Shown here piece by piece: positions 6,707 to 13,781 of a stretch of DNA of 21,341 bases. Under the pieces are notes generated by a model. That model did no database searches and was not told the DNA's origin. It saw nothing but the letters and a program-made list of their open reading frames with translations. How positions within the stretch are numbered: position 1 is the first letter of the stretch; each line of letters starts with the position of its first letter. The DNA is taken from contig JAYSFC010000058.1 in NCBI GenBank assembly GCA_041913505.1, positions 1-21,341 on the forward strand, written 5' to 3'. Both the position numbers and the translations under genes were made by a program. This DNA comes from JAYSFC01 sp041913505 (GTDB lineage: Bacteria > Pseudomonadota > Gammaproteobacteria > Burkholderiales > Burkholderiaceae_C).

Positions 6707-7378
6707 ATGAACTGCAAGGTCATCACTTACTTCCGCGTCTCAACCCAAAAGCAAGGCGCATCCGGTCTTGGACTGGAGGCCCAGCGTCAGGCTGTCGCGG
6801 CATACCTCCTAGAACGCGATAGAACGGTCTTGGCTGAGTTTGTCGAGATCGAGACGGGCAAGGGTGCCAATGCACTGGAAAAGCGCCCAGAGCTGCGTAA
6901 AGCCCTTGAGCTGTGCCGGCGCTCGGGAGCGACCTTGCTGATCGCCAAACTGGACCGGCTAGCCCGCAACGTCCATTTCGTCAGCGGCTTGATCGAGACC
7001 GGCGTGGACTTCATCGCGGCCGACATGCCAAACGCCAACAAGGTAATGATCCAAATGCACGCGGTCATGAGCGAGTGGGAGCGGGATCAGATCAGCGAGC
7101 GGACCAAGGTTGCACTGGCAGCAGCGAAGGCTCGGGGCGTCGTTTTGGGGGCTACTGGGCCTGCCAATCTTGAAAGACACAACCACCTACGTCAGGCGGC
7201 TGCGCAAGCCTTCAACGACCGTTTAAAGCCCGTCCTGAGCGGGTTCATTGCCCAGGGATTGAGCCGTCGGGCGATGGTGGATCAGTTGAATGCTTTGGGC
7301 ATCAAGGCACCCCGTGGCGGGGCATGGTCGTTGGGGCAGGTACAGCGACTCATGACTCACAAAAAAGGGGGCAAATGA
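6707..7378 (+). CDS. Small serine recombinase (resolvase/invertase family)
   Basis: 223 aa from ATG 6707, chosen for AGGA seven bases upstream; an in-frame TTG at 6677 is less likely. The catalytic serine is S12 in YFRVSTQKQ, in the resolvase N-terminal domain (about 1-140). Further active-site arginines lie in KLDRLARN and WERDQISERT. The C-terminal part (LSRRAMVDQLNALGIKAPRG, then AWSLGQVQRLM) is a DNA-binding helix-turn-helix-like tail. The size fits resolvases and invertases, not large serine integrases. It may resolve multimers or invert DNA, with the upstream tandem or inverted repeats as candidate sites. It is the last gene before the right attachment site. Confidence 0.93.
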   Translation: MNCKVITYFRVSTQKQGASGLGLEAQRQAVAAYLLERDRTVLAEFVEIETGKGANALEKRPELRKALELCRRSGATLLIAKLDRLARNVHFVSGLIETGVDFIAADMPNANKVMIQMHAVMSEWERDQISERTKVALAAAKARGVVLGATGPANLERHNHLRQAAAQAFNDRLKPVLSGFIAQGLSRRAMVDQLNALGIKAPRGGAWSLGQVQRLMTHKKGGK

Positions 7379-7573
7379 TGCGGCCACCAAAGGGCAACGA
7401 CGTGAAGCGTGAGGGCGTTTTTGCGGTGGATTCAATCGAACCTCGATGCCTACGCATCCTGTTTTCGTGTCGAGCGTGGCGACGCGACCGACATGCAGAC
7501 GAGCATGTCGGCCACGTTATGATCTACTGAATTTTCTATGCGACGTTCATGTAACACACGAGACGAAAATTGC
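7379..7573. other. attR-proximal non-coding segment with a strong hairpin
   Basis: 195 bp without a supported gene. It holds a perfect 9-bp stem hairpin CCGACATGC/GCATGTCGG (7488-7511) with a 6-base loop, flanked further out by GTGG/CCAC. There is no T-run, so it is a poor terminator. A location 60 bp from the attachment site would also suit a recombinase or excisionase binding site. Confidence 0.45.
7488..7511. repeat. Perfect inverted repeat (9-bp arms, 6-bp loop)
   Basis: CCGACATGC, loop AGACGA, then GCATGTCGG. It lies 110 bp after the serine recombinase stop and 62 bp before attR. Confidence 0.7.
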
Positions 7574-7672
7574 TGACGGGCCTCCTCGCATGGGGAAGCG
7601 GCCAACCGGGTCAGGTGGGGAACCAAGCAGCCCTAACCGTGGATACAGTGCCGGGGGTAAGGCTCGTCAACT
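7574..7672 (+). ncRNA. ffs: Small signal recognition particle RNA, right copy
   Basis: Identical over 99 bp to the left copy, so it has the complete hairpin, including the Ffh-binding apical domain at 7609-7632. Upstream is island DNA without the TACAAT box. The nearest -10-like sequence, TGTAAC, lies about 18 bp further out than is normal. Downstream is CCCCTTTT (7673-7680), a good U-tract for intrinsic termination after the terminal stem. This copy thus has the chromosomal 3' end but not the chromosomal promoter. Its expression is doubtful, and it may serve only as attR. Confidence 0.85.
7574..7672 (+). repeat. 99-bp direct repeat, right attachment site (attR)
   Basis: Exact duplicate of 1762-1860. 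Joining the left flank of copy 1 to the right flank of copy 2 rebuilds one ffs with both TACAAT promoter box and T-rich terminator. This fits an uninterrupted ancestral attB. Confidence 0.88.
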
Positions 7673-7791
7673 CCCCTTTTCTTAGCGCCGCGCTGCCTGC
7701 GCAGGCCCAAACCGGCGACGCGGAACCGCGTGCGCCGCACGGCACTCAGATCCTCAAGGACATCGTTCGTTTTTGGGCCTGGAGCGATACC

Positions 7792-8391
7792 GTGCCAGAA
7801 CGTACCGCCACATGGATCCGCCCTCTGCGCCATTGGCGCAGTCCACTCTGGCTGCTGGCCAGCGCGGGCCTGTGCGCATGGGCCCAGGACAATCTCCAGC
7901 CCGACACCCTGCCCAGTGCCAGAGAGCGGCTGGAGGTCTCGAGCAACCGCAGCCCCCCACCGTACAGCACCGCGCTGCGCGTGGACGTGACCCGCTGGAT
8001 GGATGCAGGCCCGTCAAGCCGGGTAGGCCTTTCGCTCGGCATGGCAACGCAGACCAGCGCCTCCGTTCCGGCGGGGGCCATGACCGATCTGATCTGGGAG
8101 CCCACGCTGGGCGTGCACTGGCGCACGCAACTGGGCGGCGGCATGCACCTCGATTTCTCCACCTGGGCGCGCACGCCCTACCGCAGCCAGATGCCCGCCG
8201 CCATGGACATGATCTGGTACAACCGCCAGCCCAACTACGGCACCAGCGTCGAAGTGCAATGGGGCTCCGCGCGCCTGGGCAGCGTAATGCCGGAATTCGG
8301 CGCCATCGGCGTCAGGCTCGAGGGTGATTCGCAACTGCTGCTGCGCACGCGCGCCGGCGGCCCCATGCTGTACTACCGCACGAGGTTTTGA
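7792..8391 (+). CDS. Exported protein of unknown function
   Basis: 199 aa from GTG 7792, chosen because GGAG sits seven bases upstream; the frame is open further upstream but runs into the SRP RNA gene. The N-terminus is a signal peptide: basic RPLRHWR, hydrophobic SPLWLLASAGLC, and likely cleavage at AWA-QDN near residue 31. The mature part is rich in Ser, Thr, Gly and aromatic residues with alternating patterns (HLDFSTWARTPYR, VRLEGDSQLLLRTR, PMLYYRTRF) and ends in F. That suggests a beta-rich periplasmic or outer-membrane protein, possibly a small barrel. No family was recognised. GC-rich codon use matches the chromosome, so it lies outside the island. It is followed by a short repeat-like intergenic sequence. 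Confidence 0.75.
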   Translation: MPERTATWIRPLRHWRSPLWLLASAGLCAWAQDNLQPDTLPSARERLEVSSNRSPPPYSTALRVDVTRWMDAGPSSRVGLSLGMATQTSASVPAGAMTDLIWEPTLGVHWRTQLGGGMHLDFSTWARTPYRSQMPAAMDMIWYNRQPNYGTSVEVQWGSARLGSVMPEFGAIGVRLEGDSQLLLRTRAGGPMLYYRTRF

Positions 8392-8435
8392 GCCTTTTTA
8401 GCCCGTAGTGCTTATGCCGCGGTCGCTTGCAGCTA
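8392..8435. repeat. Possible short interspersed repeat or terminator region between convergent genes
   Basis: The sequence CTTGCAGCTATCATTTTTG, running from here into the 3' end of the leftward flavoprotein gene, is AT-rich in a GC-rich region. It resembles other GCTA...AAAA patches in this window (around 15005 and 19617). A T-tract (CCTTTTTAG) directly follows the upstream stop, but no strong stem was found. Confidence 0.3.
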
Positions 8436-9794
8436 TCATTTTTGAGTATCCAGCCAGCGCACGGCCCCCTCCCCTGCCACGCGCCCGCTGGCACAGCTGG
8501 CCGTGAGCAGGTAGCCGCCGGTGGGCGCCTCCCAGTCGAGCATCTCGCCCGCGCAGAACACGCCGGGCCGGGCCTGCAGCATCAGGTGCGCATCCAGCGC
8601 CTCGAAGGTCACGCCGCCGGCCGTGCTGATGGCTTCCTCCACGGGCCGTGGCGCCACCACGGTGATCGGCAGCGCCTTGATCGCGTGCGCCAGCAGGGCG
8701 GCGTCATGCACGCCCTCCTTACCGAGTTGCTCGTGAAGGATCGCGGCCTTGATGCCCTCCAGCCCCAGCCGCCCCTTGAGGTGGCTCGAGAGGCTGCGCG
8801 CGCCGCGCGGGTGGCGCACCTCGGCCAGCACGCGCTCGGGCGTGTGGTCCGGCAGCAAGTCCAGATGGAAGGTGGCATGGCCGTGGGCGGCTATCTCGTC
8901 GCGCAGCAGGCTGGAGACCGCGTAGATCAGGCTGCCCTCCACACCCGTGGCCGTGGCGACGAACTCGCCGCGCCGCGCAAAGCCGCGTCCCTGGCTGTCG
9001 GTGAACGACAGGGCCACCGACTTGAACGGTTGGCCCGCGAAGCGCTCGGCGAAGAACGGCGTCCAGCCCACGGCAGGCGCGGGGCCCCGGCCGATGAGCT
9101 CGCGGAAGAAATCGCGCCGGGTCTCGCCCACGGGCGCATCCACGCGCGGCACGTCGAAGCCACAATTGGCAGGCCGCAAGGGGGCGATCTCCACGCCCTG
9201 CTCGGCCAGCAGCGGCACCCAGGCGGCGTCGGAGCCCAGGCGCGGCCAGCTCGCTCCGCCCAGGGCCAGCACCGTGGCACGCGCGGCCACAGGACGCTCG
9301 CCCCGCGGCGTGGCAAAGCGCAGGGCGCCATCGGGCGCCCAGCCCAGCCAGCGATGGCGCATATGGAACTGCACGCCCATGCCGCGCAGCCGGTGCAGCC
9401 AGGCGCGCAACAGCGGCGCAGCCTTCATGTCGACGGGAAACACACGCCCCGAGGTGCCCACGAAGGTATCCACGCCCAGGCCGTGCGCCCAGGCGCGCAA
9501 CTGCTCGGCGCCAAAATGCGAGAGCAGCGGCGCCATCTGCGCGCGGCGCGCGCCAAAACGCGCGGCGAAGGGCTCGAACGGCTCGGAATGCGTGAGATTC
9601 AGCCCGCCCTTGCCCGCGAGCAGGAACTTGCGCCCCACCGAAGGCATGGCGTCGAACACCTGCACGGCGATGCCGGCCTGGGCCAGCACCTCGGCGGCCA
9701 TGAGGCCGGCCGGCCCGCCACCAATAACGGCGACATCGCAGGCCTGGGCCAGGGGAGCCGCGTCAGGCGCGGCGATAGGGTGATCGGAAGTCAT
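8436..9794 (-). CDS. FAD-dependent oxidoreductase (TIGR03862-type flavoprotein, BaiN/HI0933-like)
   Basis: 452 aa. The N-terminal Rossmann motif VAVIGGGPAGLMAAEVLAQA (GGGPAG at 25-30) ends its second strand with VQVFDA. The family block GRKFLLAGKGGLNLTHSE follows. An internal insertion domain spans roughly residues 190-370, and the C-terminal FAD motif FCAGEMLDWEAPTGGYLL is near residue 420. This order is that of the HI0933/BaiN flavoproteins. The length and motifs match the TIGR03862 subgroup. The substrate is unknown, and the cytoplasmic location is inferred from the absence of a signal peptide. ATG 9794 has only a weak ribosome site. The C-terminal WLDTQK stop lies close to the convergent gene at 8391. 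Confidence 0.9.
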   Translation of the reverse strand: MTSDHPIAAPDAAPLAQACDVAVIGGGPAGLMAAEVLAQAGIAVQVFDAMPSVGRKFLLAGKGGLNLTHSEPFEPFAARFGARRAQMAPLLSHFGAEQLRAWAHGLGVDTFVGTSGRVFPVDMKAAPLLRAWLHRLRGMGVQFHMRHRWLGWAPDGALRFATPRGERPVAARATVLALGGASWPRLGSDAAWVPLLAEQGVEIAPLRPANCGFDVPRVDAPVGETRRDFFRELIGRGPAPAVGWTPFFAERFAGQPFKSVALSFTDSQGRGFARRGEFVATATGVEGSLIYAVSSLLRDEIAAHGHATFHLDLLPDHTPERVLAEVRHPRGARSLSSHLKGRLGLEGIKAAILHEQLGKEGVHDAALLAHAIKALPITVVAPRPVEEAISTAGGVTFEALDAHLMLQARPGVFCAGEMLDWEAPTGGYLLTASCASGRVAGEGAVRWLDTQK

Positions 9795-9946
9795 CGCAAG
9801 TCATCAAAATGGAAAATCGGCAAAGGGGCTTCAAAGTGCCTCGAGGCGCTTGCCCGCCCCGTGCCATTGGCCCCGGCTTCACGCACCGCGAGAGGCCACG
9901 GGGCCGCGGGCCGAAAACCGCCACGGCCCGCAGCCGAGGGGAGTCC
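9795..9946. other. Intergenic gap between the flavoprotein and GNAT genes
   Basis: 152 bp, GC-rich. I see no gene and no clear terminator. A possible stem is CCACGGGGCCGCGGG with nearby GC-rich complements. Both neighbours are leftward, so this holds the flavoprotein promoter, which was not identified. Confidence 0.3.
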
Positions 9947-10411
9947 TTACGGGTTCTCGTGCGAATAGACGATGAAGCCCTGGTGCTGGGCCACCTTGTC
10001 GTAAAGCATACGGCCCGCATGGTTCGTCTCCTGCGTTTGCCAGTAGACGCGCCGCGCGCCCGCCTGCTGGGCCTGCGCATACACGCCCTGCACCAGCGCC
10101 CGCCCAACGCCACGGCCCCGCAGCTCGGAGAGGGTGAACAGGTCTTGCAGGTAGCACACCGGCTCCAGCCGCGTCGTGCTGCGGTGAAACAGGTAATGGG
10201 CCAAACCGACGATCCGGCCCTCGGCCTGCGCGACCAGTGCGAACACGGGCTCGATGGGATTGAAGAAGCGCTCCCACGTGCCGTCCGTGATGGCCTGCGC
10301 CAGCGCCGTGGCGCCCGAGCGGCCATAGAAAGCGTTGTAGCCGTCCCAAAGCGGCAGCCATTGATCGCGATCGTCGCGGAGGATGGGGCGGACAGTGATG
10401 GTTTCGGTCAT
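9947..10411 (-). CDS. GNAT family N-acetyltransferase
   Basis: 154 aa from ATG 10411; an in-frame TTG two codons upstream is unlikely. The acetyl-CoA pyrophosphate-binding motif R98-G-R-G101-V-G103 follows the strand YLQDLFTLSELRG. It is followed by helix RALVQGVYAQAQQAG and strand RVYWQTQETNHAGRMLYDKV, the standard motif A/B order of GNAT enzymes. The GFIVYSHENP tail completes the fold. The substrate is not predictable; the length is that of single-domain GNATs acting on small molecules or amines. It shares its orientation with the LysR gene 34 bp upstream and may be co-transcribed with it. Confidence 0.9.
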   Translation of the reverse strand: MTETITVRPILRDDRDQWLPLWDGYNAFYGRSGATALAQAITDGTWERFFNPIEPVFALVAQAEGRIVGLAHYLFHRSTTRLEPVCYLQDLFTLSELRGRGVGRALVQGVYAQAQQAGARRVYWQTQETNHAGRMLYDKVAQHQGFIVYSHENP

Positions 10412-10444
10412 GGGCAACGGGGGTTGTGGGGCTGGCCTCGAGTA

Positions 10445-11356
10445 TCAGGCATCGAACGGATGCCTTCCCAACACCTCCACCACATAGTCCACAAAGCAGG
10501 TGATCCGCGCGGCCAGCGCCGTGTTGCGGTAGTAGACCGCGTTGATGGACTGCCGCACGTCCAGCGTCTGCCGCACGAATAGCGGCACCAGCCTGCCGCT
10601 GTGGCGGTCCTCGCGCGTCATGAAGTCCGACAGGCAGACGATGCCCAGACCCGCCAGGGCCATATGGCGCAGCGTTTCGCCACTGGAGGAAGCCACCGTC
10701 GGCTGGATGCGCACGGCATCGCTGTTGTCGTCGCGCAGGGGCCACTCGTTCAGCGACTCAGGCTGGGTGAAGCCGAGCAGCACGTGCCGGGCATGCTGCG
10801 CGAGCTGGGCCGGGCGGGTGGGCGTGCCGTGGCGCTTCAGGTACGCGGGGCTGGCCAGAATCCGCACCCGGCTGGTGCCCACGGGGCGGGCGTGCAGGGT
10901 GGAGTCCTTCAGCGCACCGATACGAAAGGCCACGTCGGTGCGCTTCTCGATCAGGTCGACGATGCCTTCGTTGGAGTTCAGCTCCAGCTGTACCTCAGGG
11001 TAGCGCGCGTGAAAGCCTTCGAGCAGCGGCACGAGCACGTGCAGCATGAAGGGCGTGGCCGCATCCACCCGCAACCGCCCGGCCGGGCGCATGCGCCGGG
11101 CGGCCATCTGTTCCTCGGCCTCATCCACCGAGGCCAGGATGGCGCGCGAGTGCTGCAAAAAGGCCGCGCCCTCCTCGGTCAGCTCCAGCCGCCGCGTGGT
11201 GCGGCGCAGCAGGGTGGTCTGCAGCTTTTCCTCGAGCCGGCCTAGCGTGCGGCTGGCGGCCGATATCGTGAGCCCGAGCGACTCCGAGGCGGCGGTGATC
11301 GAGCCCGTGTCCACGACGGCCACGAAGGCCTGCAACTCATCGAGGGTGGTCTTCAT
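10445..11356 (-). CDS. LysR family transcriptional regulator
   Basis: 303 aa. The N-terminal winged HTH (about residues 4-63) reads LQAFVAVVDTGSITAASESL, LTISAASRTLGRLEEKLQTT and LLRRTTRRLELTEEG. The substrate-binding domain (about 90-300) starts GRLRVDAATPFMLHVLVPLL. This is the CrgA/DsdC-like branch typical of regulators divergent from transporter genes. It is divergent from the MFS gene, 74 bp apart. A perfect 15-bp palindrome begins only 3 bp upstream of its ATG and a second, overlapping 18-bp palindrome follows. It probably represses itself and controls the MFS-dkgB-moaF-like genes. The inducer is unknown. Confidence 0.94.
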   Translation of the reverse strand: MKTTLDELQAFVAVVDTGSITAASESLGLTISAASRTLGRLEEKLQTTLLRRTTRRLELTEEGAAFLQHSRAILASVDEAEEQMAARRMRPAGRLRVDAATPFMLHVLVPLLEGFHARYPEVQLELNSNEGIVDLIEKRTDVAFRIGALKDSTLHARPVGTSRVRILASPAYLKRHGTPTRPAQLAQHARHVLLGFTQPESLNEWPLRDDNSDAVRIQPTVASSSGETLRHMALAGLGIVCLSDFMTREDRHSGRLVPLFVRQTLDVRQSINAVYYRNTALAARITCFVDYVVEVLGRHPFDA

Positions 11357-11358
11357 TA

Positions 11359-11385
11359 TTGATTTGAAATCAAATTAATTTGATT
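11359..11385. promoter_or_regulatory. LysR operator: two overlapping perfect palindromes
   Basis: TTGATTTGAAATCAA (11359-11373) is a perfect 15-bp palindrome with a T-N11-A core. AATCAAATTAATTTGATT (11368-11385) is a perfect 18-bp palindrome that overlaps it by six bases. They share the half-site AATCAA. The array covers the lysR start region on one side and a TTGATT -35-like box (11380-11385) for the MFS gene on the other. It is strikingly AT-rich in a GC-rich neighbourhood. Confidence 0.75.
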
Positions 11386-11430
11386 CATACAGGGCTTAAT
11401 TGGCAAATATTAGCGGAGCACACTGCGGCC

Positions 11431-12600
11431 ATGAAATCCACCACCGCTTTGCTCGCTCTGGCCACTGGCGCGTTCGCCATCGGCACCACCGAATTCACCC
11501 CCATGGGGCTGCTGCCCGTGATCGCCGACGGCGTGCAAGTCAGCATTCCCACGGCGGGCATGCTGGTCTCAGCCTACGCCGTGGGCGTCATGCTGGGCGC
11601 ACCGGTCATGACGCTGCTGTTCAGCCGCCTGGGCAAGCGCACGGCGCTGATGGCGCTGATGCTCATCTTCACCATCGGCAACCTGCTGTCGGCGTTGGCG
11701 CCAAGCTATGCGACGCTGCTGCTGTCGCGCCTCGTCACCAGCCTGAACCACGGCGCCTTCTTCGGCATCGGGGCCGTGGTGGCGGCCAGCGTGGTGCCCC
11801 GGGAAAAGCAGGCCAGCGCCATCGCGGCCATGTTCATGGGCCTCACCATCGCCAACATCGGCGGCGTGCCGGCCGCCACCTGGATCGGGCAGCAGGTAGG
11901 CTGGCGCCTGGCGTTCGGCGGCACGGCCGTGCTGGGCCTGGTCACCATCGCGGCGCTGTGGCTGGCCCTGCCCCAAGGTGAGCCCGGCCAGCGCCCCAAT
12001 GTGCGCCGCGAGCTGCAGGTGCTGACCCGCCTCGAGGTGCTGATGGCCATGGGCACCACGGTGCTGGGCTCCGGCGCCATGTTCGCGCTCTACACCTATG
12101 TGGCGCCGTTGCTGGCCGACATCACCCATGCCAGTCCCGGCTTCGTGGCCTTCGCGCTGGTGCTGATCGGCATCGGCTTCACGCTGGGCAACAGCATCGG
12201 CGGCAAGCTGGCCGACTGGTCGCTCGACGGCGCCACCCGGCTCATCCTGGGCGCGCTGGCCGTGGTCATGGCGGGGCTGCCCTTCGTGATGACCACCCAT
12301 GTGGGCGCGGCCGTCGGCCTCGTGGTCTGGGGCGCTGCGGCCTTCGGCATCGTGCCGCCGGTGCAGATGCGCGTCATGCAGGCCGCGGCGCAGGCCCCCG
12401 GCCTGGCGTCGTCGGTCAACGTCGGCGCCTTCAACCTGGGCAACGCCGTCGGCTCTGCCCTGGGCGGTGCGGTGATCGGCCAGGGCCTGGGCTATGCCGC
12501 CGTGCCCCTGGTGGGCGCAGCGCTGGCCGCTGGCGGCCTGGGGCTGGTGTGGCTGGGCCACAGCGGCCGCCGTCCTGTTTCGGTTTCTTCTTCCATCTAA
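11431..12600 (+). CDS. MFS transporter, DHA1 (arabinose-efflux/YdhP-like) family
   Basis: 389 aa from ATG 11431 (an upstream in-frame ATG at 11380 lies in the operator and is rejected). Twelve hydrophobic helices are apparent. The N-terminal helix (ALLALATGAFAIGTTEFTPM) with GTTEF is typical of the AraJ/YdhP/YdeA drug/H+ antiporter-1 group. The helix 2-3 loop has the MFS motif A form FSRLGKRTALM. The C-terminal half contains a second pseudo-repeat (VLIGIGFTLGNSIGGKLADW). The predicted role is proton-driven export of a sugar-like or small aromatic compound across the inner membrane. It is followed 18 bp later by dkgB and is controlled by the divergent LysR gene. The combination suggests export plus reduction of a reactive carbonyl compound. 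Confidence 0.93.
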   Translation: MKSTTALLALATGAFAIGTTEFTPMGLLPVIADGVQVSIPTAGMLVSAYAVGVMLGAPVMTLLFSRLGKRTALMALMLIFTIGNLLSALAPSYATLLLSRLVTSLNHGAFFGIGAVVAASVVPREKQASAIAAMFMGLTIANIGGVPAATWIGQQVGWRLAFGGTAVLGLVTIAALWLALPQGEPGQRPNVRRELQVLTRLEVLMAMGTTVLGSGAMFALYTYVAPLLADITHASPGFVAFALVLIGIGFTLGNSIGGKLADWSLDGATRLILGALAVVMAGLPFVMTTHVGAAVGLVVWGAAAFGIVPPVQMRVMQAAAQAPGLASSVNVGAFNLGNAVGSALGGAVIGQGLGYAAVPLVGAALAAGGLGLVWLGHSGRRPVSVSSSI

Positions 12601-12618
12601 ACCCCTAGAAGTTTTTCC

Positions 12619-13425
12619 ATGAACCACATTCCTTCCTTTGGCGTCGGCACCTTCCGCCTGACGGGCCAGACCGTGATCGACTCGGTGCGCAACGCGCTAG
12701 ACCTGGGCTACCGCGCCGTCGATACCGCGCAAATCTATGGCAACGAGGCCGAAGTCGGCCAGGCGATGGCAGAGAGCAGCGTGCCGCGCTCCGAGCTGTT
12801 CGTGACCACCAAGATCTGGACGGCCCACTGCGCGAAGGCCAGCCTCGTGCCCAGCCTGCGCGAGAGCATTGCCAGGCTGCGCACCGACTACGTGGATCTG
12901 ACGCTGATCCACTGGCCCGCACCCGGCAACGGCGTGGAATTGCCCGAGACCATGGAGGCCCTGGCCGAAGCCAAGGCCCTGGGCCTGACGCGCCAGATCG
13001 GCATCTCCAACTTCAACATCGCACTGACGAAGCAGGCCATCGCCGCCGTGGGCAAGGGCGAGATCGCCACCAACCAGATCGAGCTGAGCCCCTACCTGCA
13101 AGGCCGCAAGCTGACGGCCTTCCTGCGGGAGCAAGGCATTGCCATCACCTCGTACATGACCCTGGCCTACGGCAAGGTGCTGAAGGACCCGGTGCTCGCC
13201 CAGATCGCCGCCAGGCACCATGCCACGGTCGCGCAGGTGGCGCTGGCCTGGGCGCTGCAGCTGGGCTATGCGGTGATTCCGTCGTCCACCAGGCGTGAGA
13301 ACCTGGCAAGCAACCTGCTGGCGCGCGACCTGAAGCTGGACGCAGACGACATGGCGCTGATCGCCGCACTGGAGCGCAACGGCCGCGAGGTCAGCCCCGA
13401 GGGCCTCGCCCCGGTGTGGGACTGA
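12619..13425 (+). CDS. dkgB: 2,5-diketo-D-gluconate reductase B (aldo/keto reductase)
   Basis: 268 aa, the length of DkgB. The sequence closely follows the E. coli enzyme from memory: FGVGTFRL, YRAVDTAQIYGNEAEVGQAM, RTDYVDLTLIHWPAP, GISNFNIALTKQAIAAVGKG, ATNQIELSPYLQGRKL, ITSYMTLAYGKVLKDPV, VIPSSTRRENLASNL and SPEGLAPVWD. The catalytic tetrad is D35, Y40, K65 and H98. The enzyme is NADPH-dependent and reduces 2,5-diketo-gluconate, methylglyoxal and other aldehydes in the cytoplasm. The ribosome site is weak (AGAAG about 7 bp upstream). The start codon lies 18 bp after the MFS stop, so they probably form an operon. Confidence 0.93.
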   Translation: MNHIPSFGVGTFRLTGQTVIDSVRNALDLGYRAVDTAQIYGNEAEVGQAMAESSVPRSELFVTTKIWTAHCAKASLVPSLRESIARLRTDYVDLTLIHWPAPGNGVELPETMEALAEAKALGLTRQIGISNFNIALTKQAIAAVGKGEIATNQIELSPYLQGRKLTAFLREQGIAITSYMTLAYGKVLKDPVLAQIAARHHATVAQVALAWALQLGYAVIPSSTRRENLASNLLARDLKLDADDMALIAALERNGREVSPEGLAPVWD

Positions 13426-13439
13426 AGGGAGTGCACGCC

Positions 13440-13778
13440 ATGCACACCCCCCTCTCCCGCCCGCTCTTTGCCGGCCGCAGCTTCCGCGTGGACTACGACG
13501 GCCTGTCGGCGCACAACATCTATTCCGAGGATGGCGAGACGGTCCGCTACGCGATCGTTTCCGGCCCTTACGCCGGCGCCAGCGGCGAGGCACGCAGCCA
13601 GTGGCAGGAGGTCAGCAAAGGCGTCTACGCCATCTCGTGGCAGGAGGCTGACGGCGCCACCGTCGTGCACATCGACGACTTCCTGCACGGCCGCTCGCAG
13701 GCGTTCTTCACGGCCGTCGATCTGCGCTTCCACCGCATGCAGGGACCGCTGACCGAGTTGGCGCCCGCCGCCGCATAG
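13440..13778 (+). CDS. MoaF-related (MoaF C-terminal domain-like) small protein
   Basis: 112 aa from ATG 13440, chosen for a good ribosome site (AAGGGAG, 8 bp); an in-frame GTG at 13416 lies inside dkgB. The sequence LFAGRSFRVDYDGLSAHNIY...VRYAIVSGPYAGASGE...GVYAISWQEADGATVVHIDD...FLHGRSQAFFTAVDLRFHRM is that of MoaF-like small beta-barrel (lipocalin-like) proteins. MoaF was named for molybdenum cofactor genes in Klebsiella, but these short homologues usually stand with oxidoreductases or LysR regulators. The function is unknown. It is the third gene of the MFS-dkgB cluster, 14 bp after dkgB, and its stop is 3 bp from the convergent addA-like stop. Confidence 0.85.
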   Translation: MHTPLSRPLFAGRSFRVDYDGLSAHNIYSEDGETVRYAIVSGPYAGASGEARSQWQEVSKGVYAISWQEADGATVVHIDDFLHGRSQAFFTAVDLRFHRMQGPLTELAPAAA

Positions 13779-13781
13779 CCG

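Larger units (their letters stand above)
1762..7672 (+). mobile_element. Genomic island integrated into the SRP RNA gene (ffs)
   Basis: The segment is bounded by exact 99-bp repeats of ffs. The repeat offset predicts a 5,812-bp excised circle. Cargo in order: a tyrosine recombinase adjacent to attL, a decayed coding scrap, a leftward secreted orphan, a second scrap, a leftward HEPN-like protein, an IS5-family element, a 26-bp tandem repeat, and a serine recombinase close to attR. Base composition is visibly lower in GC than the flanks, especially 3194-5210. No conjugation, replication or phage structural gene is present. It would have to be mobilised passively or be a remnant. Integration and excision by the 1970-3193 recombinase is inferred from position. 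Confidence 0.85.

Noticed and set aside
7527..7555. Possible promoter (CTGAAT, 17-bp spacer, TGTAAC) upstream of the right ffs copy
   Set aside because: The boxes match the consensus poorly and TGTAAC lies about 18 bp from the RNA 5' end, too far for normal initiation at that base.
7570..7791. N-terminal extension of the exported protein through the right ffs copy
   Set aside because: It would translate the SRP RNA sequence. GTG 7792 has a good ribosome site and gives a proper signal peptide.
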